Source: Thermoflexia bacterium (lineage in GTDB: Bacteria; Chloroflexota; Anaerolineae; B4-G1; SLSP01). From it: DNA of 37,700 nucleotides. Position 1 is the stretch's first letter, and every line of letters starts with the position of its first letter. A model generated the notes under the pieces. The model made no database searches. It was not told where the DNA came from and worked only from the letters and a program-made list of their open reading frames with translations. The stretch lies in contig DUEJ01000006.1 in NCBI GenBank assembly GCA_011192175.1, positions 5,950 through 43,649 of the forward strand, given 5' to 3'. This document shows, in pieces, positions 31,605 through 37,700 of this stretch. The position numbers and the translations under genes are program-made.

Positions 31605-34222
31605 ATTTCGTATATCCTTTTTCTGCGATTAAAGGCTTCTGCGCCGCCTTCCATAATATCGATGATTTCTTTTTGCATCACGGGGCTATCAATGCTGCCG
31701 CTCTGGATGCTGATGGCGTTATCGGCATAGGCGCACGAAAATACCTGTTCGGCATCGCCCAGAACGGGGAAATTCGCGTTGTGGGTGGCAAAAATAAACT
31801 GCGCCGTGGGCTTCATTTGATGAATAAGCTTGATGACGTCCTCATAGATAGTCTGGTTGTCCAGATCGTCTTCTGGCTGGTCAATGATGATAACATCGTT
31901 CTCCTGCTGACTCAACACAAACAGAATCAGCGCGGATGCCCGTTGTCCAAGGGAGTGGTGCTTTAGCTCTTTTCCGCGATATTCGATCACGAAGCGATTG
32001 GGGATTTGCCAGGTCAGCAGCGCCGGCAGATTTTCATTAAAGTACTGCGCAAAGGTATCGGCGGAACCGCCAACAGTGGCCCTGGCATTATTGAAATCTT
32101 TGTAAATAGCGCCGAAGTCTGCATAGTCATCAACAAGCTTAGAAAAAGTGTGTCCCCGTATACGGCTACCTCCGAACAGATTCTTCATAAAAGAGAGGAA
32201 CGCATCTTTGTCACCTTTGTATTGGGCCTTGATTTGCAGCGCGGAATGATTCTGATTCACCTTATCCAATTCGGCTCGGAGCGCCTGGTATTCCTCCCAC
32301 CAAAGGTCATTCAATGCCCCCAGTTGCCTGAACAAATCGTCCTGATATTCTTTCTTTCGCGCCTCCTGCTTCTCCAATGCTTCGAGCATCTGTTTCGATA
32401 TGTCCACGGTTTTGCGCAATGCTTTGAACTCTTCCGGGAGGACGGCGCTTGCGCCAGCTTCTTTCAATTGCGCGGCCAGTTCTCTCTCGATCGCGGCAAA
32501 TTCTTCCTTCAGCCCGTGGTGTTGCTTCTCAAACTCACTGGCCTGGGCCTGGAGTTCACCATAAATGAACTGGCTCTCGGCTAGTGTGCCCTTGATCTCG
32601 TCGAATGTTGCCACAAGTCTGTCGAAGATTGAGAAAAACTCGTCGAAAAACGTTTGGTTCAGCCGGGATGTATAGACTCGTTGATTTTTGAGATCGTCCT
32701 CATGTTGATTGATGAACGATTCAAGGTCCGTAAGGTATTGACGGACAGAATCGACAACCCACGAGCACTTGCGTGCATCGGCGTCAAAGTCCATTTGCCT
32801 TTGGAGTTTTTCCTCGACGCCATGATCTTTGTATATTCTCAGTCTGAATTCCGCATCCTGCTTTTTGTCCTGATATTCCTTTTTCCGCTCCTCCATATTG
32901 GACAGGTCCATTAAGCGGCGAACTGCTTCGCCTACTCGCTGGCGCTGCTCTTCGATGCAGGCGCGAATCGCGGCGAGTTTTTCTCCAACCAGCTTTTCCA
33001 CCAAGTCCTTCTCAAAGCCTTCTCCCGTGCTGGATAGATCCTTCTGGCCGAAGTATATCGGTTTATGAACGACAGTCTCGCGGATCGAGACGCCGGGCTG
33101 TAATCTGCCATCCACGTAAACATCCGGCTGTTCACGATAAATACGTCGGATTTCGTAGCGCCGCCCGTGCTTGTCCACGGCACGTACAGACACCTTGCCC
33201 CCGCTGCCCAGGGTATGCCCAACGAGGGTTTCCTTATAAGCGCGATCGACGGTTTTCTCTCCAAAGGAAATATCCAGCGCATAACGAATGCACTCCAGAA
33301 TGGAGGATTTCCCGCTGCCGCGAATCCCAATAAAAGTATTCAACTCTGGTGAGAGATGCACTGTCTTGCCGTCCAGGGTTCCACCCCCGCCCTCGAAAGA
33401 CACGGAGGAAATGTAAGACCGCTCATGTTTTTGGGGCGCTGTGGCGACCCGGTTGGAGTAGTCCAATAGAGCATACCTTACTGCTTTGAAAGAAAAAGCC
33501 CCCAGTTTGAGGAAACATTTTTTTCCCTTGCCGATATCTTCGATCGCCTTGCAGTCCGAACCCTCCACTTCGGCGGGATACCAATCGCCAAGCCATTGCT
33601 TGACTCGAGTCTGGATGTCTCTGGTTCGAACCTTCTGGAATCCAAGCGTTCGTTGACGGAATAGTTCATTCTTTCCGAGCTCTTGTATTCGTCCACCCGA
33701 TAGCCCGCGCCACAAGCCGGTATTGGTCTCGACGTGCGCAAAAATGAAAAAATAGTCCTTCCTCAACTTGTCGAGTTCGCGGATTGTCTCGAGCAGACCG
33801 TGATTCGATCTGCCGTTCTCATTCTCGTAATTGCTCAGCCCGGCGAAAGTCACGCCGAGAAAACTCTGAATGTAGTTTTGATTTTCCTTGTTGCAGATCC
33901 ATTCGTCGCTAAAGACAACGAGCGTATGAATCCCGTTAGCGCCATCATTGACCGATAGTTCCACGCCTGGAAGCAGGTATATTTCTTCTTTACGCGCTCT
34001 CTTTCTCAAAGCGCGAAATTCCTGAAAATCGAATTTGTTGTGATTGGTGATGACACCAATGCGAATACCAGCCTGCTTTAAGCCGGCAACGTATGACTTG
34101 ACGAACTCGTTGTCCGGTCCGTCATATTTAAACTCTTTATCCTGGCGCGTATGCAGATGAAAATCAGCTCTCACCCAGGCGCTGCCGTTTTGGAAAACGG
34201 TGGATGTATTATCTACCATCAT
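31583..34222 (-). CDS. PHP domain-SMC-like ATPase fusion (TrlF/Ppl-like)
   Basis: The product has 879 residues. An N-terminal PHP domain has ADFHLHT (His22, His24), ITNHNKFD, LPGVELS and IFAHVE. An ABC/SMC-like ATPase follows: Walker A GIRGSGKS (299-306), a long coiled-coil middle (about 420-650), and a C-terminal signature LGQRASALILFVLSQQ, Walker B VIIIDQPEDDLDN and the switch His in FATHNAN. PHP-ATPase fusions of this kind are known from defence islands (Ppl-type). The gene starts within the mod-tail repeat: GGAGGT from the tail is its ribosome-binding site, and its first ATG overlaps the tail's TGA. A second ATG at 34219 is better spaced. Confidence 0.88.
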   Translation of the reverse strand: MMVDNTSTVFQNGSAWVRADFHLHTRQDKEFKYDGPDNEFVKSYVAGLKQAGIRIGVITNHNKFDFQEFRALRKRARKEEIYLLPGVELSVNDGANGIHTLVVFSDEWICNKENQNYIQSFLGVTFAGLSNYENENGRSNHGLLETIRELDKLRKDYFFIFAHVETNTGLWRGLSGGRIQELGKNELFRQRTLGFQKVRTRDIQTRVKQWLGDWYPAEVEGSDCKAIEDIGKGKKCFLKLGAFSFKAVRYALLDYSNRVATAPQKHERSYISSVSFEGGGGTLDGKTVHLSPELNTFIGIRGSGKSSILECIRYALDISFGEKTVDRAYKETLVGHTLGSGGKVSVRAVDKHGRRYEIRRIYREQPDVYVDGRLQPGVSIRETVVHKPIYFGQKDLSSTGEGFEKDLVEKLVGEKLAAIRACIEEQRQRVGEAVRRLMDLSNMEERKKEYQDKKQDAEFRLRIYKDHGVEEKLQRQMDFDADARKCSWVVDSVRQYLTDLESFINQHEDDLKNQRVYTSRLNQTFFDEFFSIFDRLVATFDEIKGTLAESQFIYGELQAQASEFEKQHHGLKEEFAAIERELAAQLKEAGASAVLPEEFKALRKTVDISKQMLEALEKQEARKKEYQDDLFRQLGALNDLWWEEYQALRAELDKVNQNHSALQIKAQYKGDKDAFLSFMKNLFGGSRIRGHTFSKLVDDYADFGAIYKDFNNARATVGGSADTFAQYFNENLPALLTWQIPNRFVIEYRGKELKHHSLGQRASALILFVLSQQENDVIIIDQPEDDLDNQTIYEDVIKLIHQMKPTAQFIFATHNANFPVLGDAEQVFSCAYADNAISIQSGSIDSPVMQKEIIDIMEGGAEAFNRRKRIYEIWKPRNS

Positions 34223-34395
34223 GCCACCTCCACTACTTTCAGACTCTCACTGCCCCGGTCGTCCACGATCTTGACGGCGATGCACCGGCCCTCGGCCAGC
34301 GAAAACGCGCGCGTCTCGCGCGCGTAGCGCCAGTGGCGCGAGGGTTCGGTGTAGGGCGAATTGATTATGAGGCGGTCAATCGTGGCGCTACTCAT
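34219..34395 (-). pseudogene. Chimeric in-frame ORF: res 5' end fused to mod 3' end
   Basis: The ORF encodes 58 residues. Residues 1-37 (MSSATIDRLIINSPYTEP...) match the first 37 of Res, and residues 38-58 ([18 protein letters not shown]) match the end of Mod. The fusion point has a CGG microhomology (34286-34288). Its ATG overlaps the upstream HEPN stop (ATGAGTAG), and its TGA overlaps the ATPase start, so the peptide would be made if translation is coupled. It is a relic of recombination between two mod-cargo-res loci, but an intact frame, which is unusual for a relic. Confidence 0.75.
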
Positions 34396-34789
34396 AGATT
34401 TGTCTTTCAACCCAGGCACGGGCATTCTCCATCATTCCCGCGACAGTGTTGATGTCAATGAGAGTGATCTCTATATCCTGGTAGCGGACTGTTACGGCAA
34501 ATGGGTTCAGGCGCCTCAACTGGTCTTTGGGCAGCGGTAGCTCGATACCCTGCCGCTCGAGTAAATCCGCCAACTCTTTCAGATCGTGGGTGCGACGGAA
34601 AATCAGAGCATTTGAAACCAGCACCGCCTTCATGACTTTTTCCAGGTATTGCTGGGCGTGGAAGCATACGCTGGCAACCGGGGCGTCGTGATGTTGTAAT
34701 AACAGTTCGACCGTTTTCCTGTCCCTGCCCGCCGCGCGTAGCAACGCTTGTGCTTCAGACGTAGCCGGTTTAGGTTTGTGGGGCGACAT
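34388..34789 (-). CDS. HEPN domain protein (COG2250-like), pair 2
   Basis: The product has 133 residues from the ATG at 34789, which has GGGAGGT 6 nt upstream; longer starts would overlap the previous gene further. It is a helical HEPN protein with DAPVASVCFHAQQYLEKVMKAVL and the conserved RRTHDLKELADLL, the region that contains the Arg/His motif in RNase-type HEPN proteins. HEPN-nucleotidyltransferase pairs act as toxin-antitoxin modules. It overlaps the upstream nucleotidyltransferase by 20 bp. Its stop overlaps the start of the chimeric res-mod ORF. Confidence 0.85.
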   Translation of the reverse strand: MSPHKPKPATSEAQALLRAAGRDRKTVELLLQHHDAPVASVCFHAQQYLEKVMKAVLVSNALIFRRTHDLKELADLLERQGIELPLPKDQLRRLNPFAVTVRYQDIEITLIDINTVAGMMENARAWVERQIYE

Positions 34790-35096
34790 AGAGTGACCTC
34801 CCTTCCCGCAAGGCCCAATAAATGGGACTTGTACACCAGTCTCGACGTTCCTCGATCTCGGCCTCCGAATAGACCAGCACATCCACCCCCACGCCGATGC
34901 TGCCTACCGCCTTGCGCAGGCGGATCATTTCCGTGTACTTGTCCACCAATTGCGGCTTGATCACCATGAGGTCCAGGTCGGAGCCGGCGTCGGCGTCGCC
35001 GCGCCCGTAAGAGCCGAACAGGATCACCCGGTTCGGCTGCGCCACGGCGACGATCCGCTGCACGGCTTGTTGCAGCGTTCGCTCGTCAAGCATCAT
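34770..35096 (-). CDS. Minimal nucleotidyltransferase (MNT), pair 2
   Basis: The 108-residue protein has the polymerase-beta-type motif ILFGSYGRGDADAGSDLDLMV and a third acidic strand (VGVDVLVYS). It is the probable antitoxin or modifier of the adjacent HEPN protein. Translation begins inside a mod-tail repeat that supplies GGAGGT. There are two tandem ATG codons (35096 and 35093); the second is better spaced, and the tail's TGA overlaps both. Confidence 0.9.
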   Translation of the reverse strand: MMLDERTLQQAVQRIVAVAQPNRVILFGSYGRGDADAGSDLDLMVIKPQLVDKYTEMIRLRKAVGSIGVGVDVLVYSEAEIEERRDWCTSPIYWALREGRSLYVAPQT

Positions 35097-35197
35097 TCCA
35101 CCTCCATCACTTTCAAACTCTCGATGCCCCGGTCGTCCACAATCTTGACGGCGATGCGCCGGTGCTCGCCCGGCTCAAAGGGCAGCGAGACCGTGCC
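35093..35197 (-). repeat. Duplicated mod 3' tail (copy b), untranslated remnant
   Basis: The 105 bp match the last part of mod (35815-35922), with 6 differences over a 97-bp aligned stretch and one codon fewer. In the mod frame it reads [14 protein letters not shown], then [20 protein letters not shown] and stop. It begins 2-3 bp after the upstream HEPN stop, with no start codon of its own. Its end supplies the ribosome-binding site and start overlap for the second nucleotidyltransferase. Confidence 0.88.
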
Positions 35198-35199
35198 AC

Positions 35200-35532
35200 C
35201 TATCCTTTCAACACACGTTCCAGCACCGCGATCAGAGGCGGCAGGTCGTATTGCACGGTTCGCCAGAGGATCTCCAGGTTGATGTCAAAATAGGCGTGAA
35301 TCAGCCGATTGCGCATACCGACAATGTCCGCCCAGGGAATCCCTGGCAGTTGTTCCCTGGTGGCTTTCGATACCTGGTTGGCTGCCTCGCCGACGATTTC
35401 GATTTCCTTGACCAGTGAAAGAACCAACATCCGATCACTGTCGAGGTCGGTGCGGGCCCTGCCTTGTACAAACCCGATGGCCTCGCGCGCTGCATCCAGC
35501 ATGTGTTGCAAGCGGACTTTATCCTTGCGCAT
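35200..35532 (-). CDS. hepT: HepT-like HEPN toxin (DUF86), pair 1
   Basis: The 110-residue helical protein has the RNase motif RX4H followed by Tyr ([12 protein letters not shown]), the HepT hallmark; in studied systems that Tyr is AMPylated by MntA. It also has RDLSDRM-like [23 protein letters not shown], typical of DUF86. It overlaps the nucleotidyltransferase gene upstream by 14 bp, with GAGGTT serving as ribosome-binding site. Its stop is directly followed by mod-tail copy b. Confidence 0.92.
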   Translation of the reverse strand: MRKDKVRLQHMLDAAREAIGFVQGRARTDLDSDRMLVLSLVKEIEIVGEAANQVSKATREQLPGIPWADIVGMRNRLIHAYFDINLEILWRTVQYDLPPLIAVLERVLKG

Positions 35533-35818
35533 ACTGAACCTCCGCTTCCCTCAACACATCCTGGCGGAAATACCGGCTCAGATCCTCGGCGGTGCGCAGA
35601 TCGACTTTTCGCCCACCAAAGATCGCGGAAAGTTCTCGTTCCATGCGCGCGATACCGAGAAGCCCAGGCACGTGCGCAGGCTCGAAATCCACCAGCACAT
35701 CAATGTCACTCTCAGGGCGAAAATCCTCTCGCAGAACAGATCCAAATAGCGCCAAACGCCGGATCTGATTTTTCTGGCAGAACCTGGCAATGCTTTTTTT
35801 GTCAAAGATTTGGGTCAT
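35519..35818 (-). CDS. mntA: MntA-like nucleotidyltransferase antitoxin, pair 1
   Basis: The 99-residue protein carries the GSX10DXD motif of minimal nucleotidyltransferases ([24 protein letters not shown]) and a third acidic strand (KVDLRT). It is the probable antitoxin that AMPylates the HepT-like protein encoded just downstream. Its ATG overlaps the mod stop (ATGA, 35815-35818), and GGAGGT in the mod tail is its ribosome-binding site, so it is translated with mod. Confidence 0.92.
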   Translation of the reverse strand: MTQIFDKKSIARFCQKNQIRRLALFGSVLREDFRPESDIDVLVDFEPAHVPGLLGIARMERELSAIFGGRKVDLRTAEDLSRYFRQDVLREAEVQYAQG

Positions 35819-37700
35819 ATATCTACCTCCACCACTTTCAAACTCTCAATGCCCCGGTCGTCCACGATCTTGACAGCGATGCGCCGGTGCTCGCCCGGCT
35901 CGAAGGGCAGCGAGACTGTGCCGCGATAGGCTTCAATGAGATCGGGATCAATCTCGGCCTTAAGATTGCGCGCCAGCCGCGCCCAACCTTCTTTCGGGCC
36001 GGCCAGGGGGAAAAAGACCTGGCGCGGAAAGAGGCTGCGCCCGTCGAAGTCGGTGTCCAGCAGCCAGACGGCGATCTTGTCCACGCCGCCCGATTCGATG
36101 TTGCCGGTTTTGGTGTTGTAATAGTCGAATCCGAGAACCTCCACCTGGTACTCAACCTCACCTCCGGCCCCCTTCGGCAAGCTCAGGGCAGGCTCTCTCC
36201 TACCAGGAGAGGGGAGAATGCGCACATCCGGCTGGCCGATGAGCCAGAACGATTCGTTGCTGCTGCGCTTTTTCTTCAGGTCGCCGGTGAGCAGGTCGGC
36301 GTTCATCTGCGCCTTGAGCAGCGTGACGCCGGGCCAGTTCGTCTCGTCAATGTCTCTGGCCGCTTCGGGGTCGAATTGGAAGGCGGCAAAGATGACCAGT
36401 TTGGGCCGGGGCACCAGCGTCTGCGCTTCTTCCAGCGCGCTGGCGACCTGGCGCTGTTCCAGCGGAGCGTGTTCCGGGCCGAAAGAGACCACGGCGCGCA
36501 TGGGGTCGTAGGCCGGGGCCTCCTCGCGCACCGAGTCGGCACCCTCGGCGCTGGGACGGGTCTCGCCGTCGGCGTGCAGCCAGCGGCAGCCGGGCAGCGG
36601 CTCCAGGCGGGCGAAGCGGATGTGCTGGCCCGCCTTGCCGCGCAGGCCGGTCTTGAGCAGTTCGTCGCGCCATTCGGCCTGGCGCAGCGTCTCGCCGGAG
36701 CGGGCGACGGAGGCGTCGGCGACCTCACCCCCAGCCCCTCTCCCAACAGGAGAGGGGAGCAGCAGGTCATCCACCGACTTGACCGCCGGGGCGGGGACGG
36801 CTTCGACGGTGAAGGGGCCGGTGACGCGGGTGATCTTGCGGTTCACGGTGGGCCGGTCGTAGAGCGTTTCCGTCACGGGCGGCTCATTCCTGGCGATAGA
36901 TCCCAGGGTGACGTGTGGCACGGTCTTGTACTTGAAGCCGCTGCCCACGCCCTCTTGCGGGTGGGCCAGCTCGTAATAGTCGTAAACCGCCGTCATCAGC
37001 CGCTGCTTAGCCAGCGTGAGGGCGACGCGGGAAGTGTCGCAGGTGATCCAGCGGCGGCCCCACTGCTCGGCGACGAAGGCCGTGGTGCCGGAGCCGCAGG
37101 TGGGGTCGAACACCAGGTCGCCGGGGTCGGTGGTCATCAGGAGGCAGCGTCTTGCTATTTCTCCAGAAGTTTGAACGACATAGATTTTGTTGGATGCTGC
37201 CCCGATCCCTTCCCAAATGTTGTTGATGGCCATTACCGGGTAATCTTCTGGATATAGTTTCACTCTCAGTGTATTTCCTTCCGTCAATAAACGATTATCA
37301 TCTTTCAATTTATCTAGACCATCAGGGTATGATGTTTTCCATTGTGTTCCTCTTGGAGGATAATAATCCTTCCCTTCGAAATGATAAGCTTTCTGTTTTT
37401 CTGTACCTTGTGCATTTAAGCTCCAAGTTCCAAAAATCCTCCAATCGGGATCTTGGTCGAGAAACTCATTTATGTTGCTTCTTTCAACAGGGGTTGCCTT
37501 GCGGCATTCTTTTGTTTTAGTATTTTCGGCCCATAAATGTGAACCCGTATTACCCGCAAACCATTGTAAATTTTTATCGGTGAATAGCTGCCTATATTTT
37601 ATCGCCCCTTTGTTCTTTGCATACCAAATAACATAAAAGCAAGCATTATTTAGTAGTTTCTTGGCGAACATCACAGATCCTTTTTTGATAGTTATCAAGG
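35815..37700 (-). CDS. mod: Type III DNA methyltransferase Mod (5' partial)
   Basis: The frame is open to the window edge, so the N-terminus is missing, and the expected DPPY catalytic motif would lie beyond 37700. The visible part has the SAM-binding motif [13 protein letters not shown] at about 37080-37115, which in beta-class amino-methyltransferases follows the catalytic motif, and [20 protein letters not shown]. The long C-terminal part contains two in-frame palindromic insertions (36155-36216 and 36722-36759). Mod recognises and methylates the target site and guides Res. Its last 108 bp are duplicated twice downstream, and its stop overlaps the MntA-like start. Confidence 0.9.
   Translation of the reverse strand, partial: LITIKKGSVMFAKKLLNNACFYVIWYAKNKGAIKYRQLFTDKNLQWFAGNTGSHLWAENTKTKECRKATPVERSNINEFLDQDPDWRIFGTWSLNAQGTEKQKAYHFEGKDYYPPRGTQWKTSYPDGLDKLKDDNRLLTEGNTLRVKLYPEDYPVMAINNIWEGIGAASNKIYVVQTSGEIARRCLLMTTDPGDLVFDPTCGSGTTAFVAEQWGRRWITCDTSRVALTLAKQRLMTAVYDYYELAHPQEGVGSGFKYKTVPHVTLGSIARNEPPVTETLYDRPTVNRKITRVTGPFTVEAVPAPAVKSVDDLLLPSPVGRGAGGEVADASVARSGETLRQAEWRDELLKTGLRGKAGQHIRFARLEPLPGCRWLHADGETRPSAEGADSVREEAPAYDPMRAVVSFGPEHAPLEQRQVASALEEAQTLVPRPKLVIFAAFQFDPEAARDIDETNWPGVTLLKAQMNADLLTGDLKKKRSSNESFWLIGQPDVRILPSPGRREPALSLPKGAGGEVEYQVEVLGFDYYNTKTGNIESGGVDKIAVWLLDTDFDGRSLFPRQVFFPLAGPKEGWARLARNLKAEIDPDLIEAYRGTVSLPFEPGEHRRIAVKIVDDRGIESLKVVEVDI
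36155..36216. repeat. Palindromic element in mod with a second repeat nested inside
   Basis: ACCTCACCTCCGGCCC (36155-36170) and CTCTCCTACCAGGAGAGGGG (from 36195) are the two halves of the same element that is uninterrupted at 36722. Between them lie 24 bp (36171-36194, containing GGCAAGCTCAGGGCAGG), a separate repeat type. Both insertions keep the mod frame (24 bp is 8 codons), giving the Pro/Gly/Arg-rich peptide [20 protein letters not shown]. Confidence 0.8.
36722..36759. repeat. Palindromic element in mod, uninterrupted copy
   Basis: A 38-bp copy (ACCTCACCCCCAGCCCCTCT and onward to AGGAGAGGGGAG) has a hairpin core CCCCTCTCC/GGAGAGGGG. It is inserted in frame in mod and encodes [15 protein letters not shown]. 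It is the intact form of the element at 36155. Confidence 0.8.

Noticed and set aside
35464-37257. Open frame of 597 codons on the + strand
   Set aside because: It is antisense to mod and the first TA pair. It spans several real minus-strand genes and includes the palindromic repeats, so it is a shadow.

Overview
The window has a high-GC bacterial chromosome backbone that suggests an anaerobic, non-photosynthetic bacterium, most plausibly a member of the Chloroflexota (Anaerolineae-like). That assignment is inference. It rests on the hydrogenase gene set, the DegV/Tex neighbourhood, and the abundance of small palindromic and 7-8 bp tandem repeats. No rRNA, tRNA or CRISPR array was seen.

Layout. 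(1) 1-5700 holds housekeeping and poorly known genes: a partial methyltransferase, tex, degV and three uncharacterised proteins. (2) 5800-8400 is a regulatory/accessory block with two DRTGG-type proteins, a CBS-GHKL ATPase and a PHP phosphoesterase, preceded by an extended -10 promoter. (3) 8450-19710 is a [NiFe]-hydrogenase operon. It contains two NuoE/NuoF-type diaphorase pairs (the first NuoF carries a C-terminal 2x[4Fe-4S] domain typical of electron-bifurcating HydB), a second GHKL ATPase, a thioredoxin-like ferredoxin, an MBL hydrolase, a long NuoG-like HoxU, and HoxY and HoxH. An HNH gene followed by an attC-like hairpin sits inside it. (4) 19956-27013 encodes maturation: the endopeptidase, then hypA, hypB, hypF, hypC, hypD, hypE, ending at a strong terminator. 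Two copies of one ~150 bp MITE bracket hypB-hypF, and hypF contains a perfect-period array of twelve 8-bp repeats. (5) 27618-37700, on the minus strand and convergent with the hyp genes, is a type III restriction-modification locus. Its mod and res genes are separated by about 5.4 kb of cargo: two nucleotidyltransferase/HEPN pairs, a PHP-SMC-like ATPase and an AlbA_2 ATPase.

How the parts fit. Regions 2-4 look like one functional unit. HoxYH with HoxEFU would couple H2 to NAD(H). The extra HydC/HydB-like pair and the DRTGG/CBS-GHKL/PHP/GHKL genes are of the kind normally found beside bifurcating [FeFe] hydrogenases, so the cluster looks like a hybrid in which a [NiFe] module takes the place of the [FeFe] subunit. 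Region 5 is a compact defence operon with tight or overlapping gene junctions.

The most unusual structure is in region 5. The last ~70-108 bp of mod occur three times, each time directly before a cargo module. Each copy retains a GGAGGT ribosome-binding sequence and a stop codon overlapping the next start. One copy is fused in frame to a duplicated 5' end of res. This suggests a cargo slot between mod and res that has been filled repeatedly, with the mod tail acting as a portable translational coupler.
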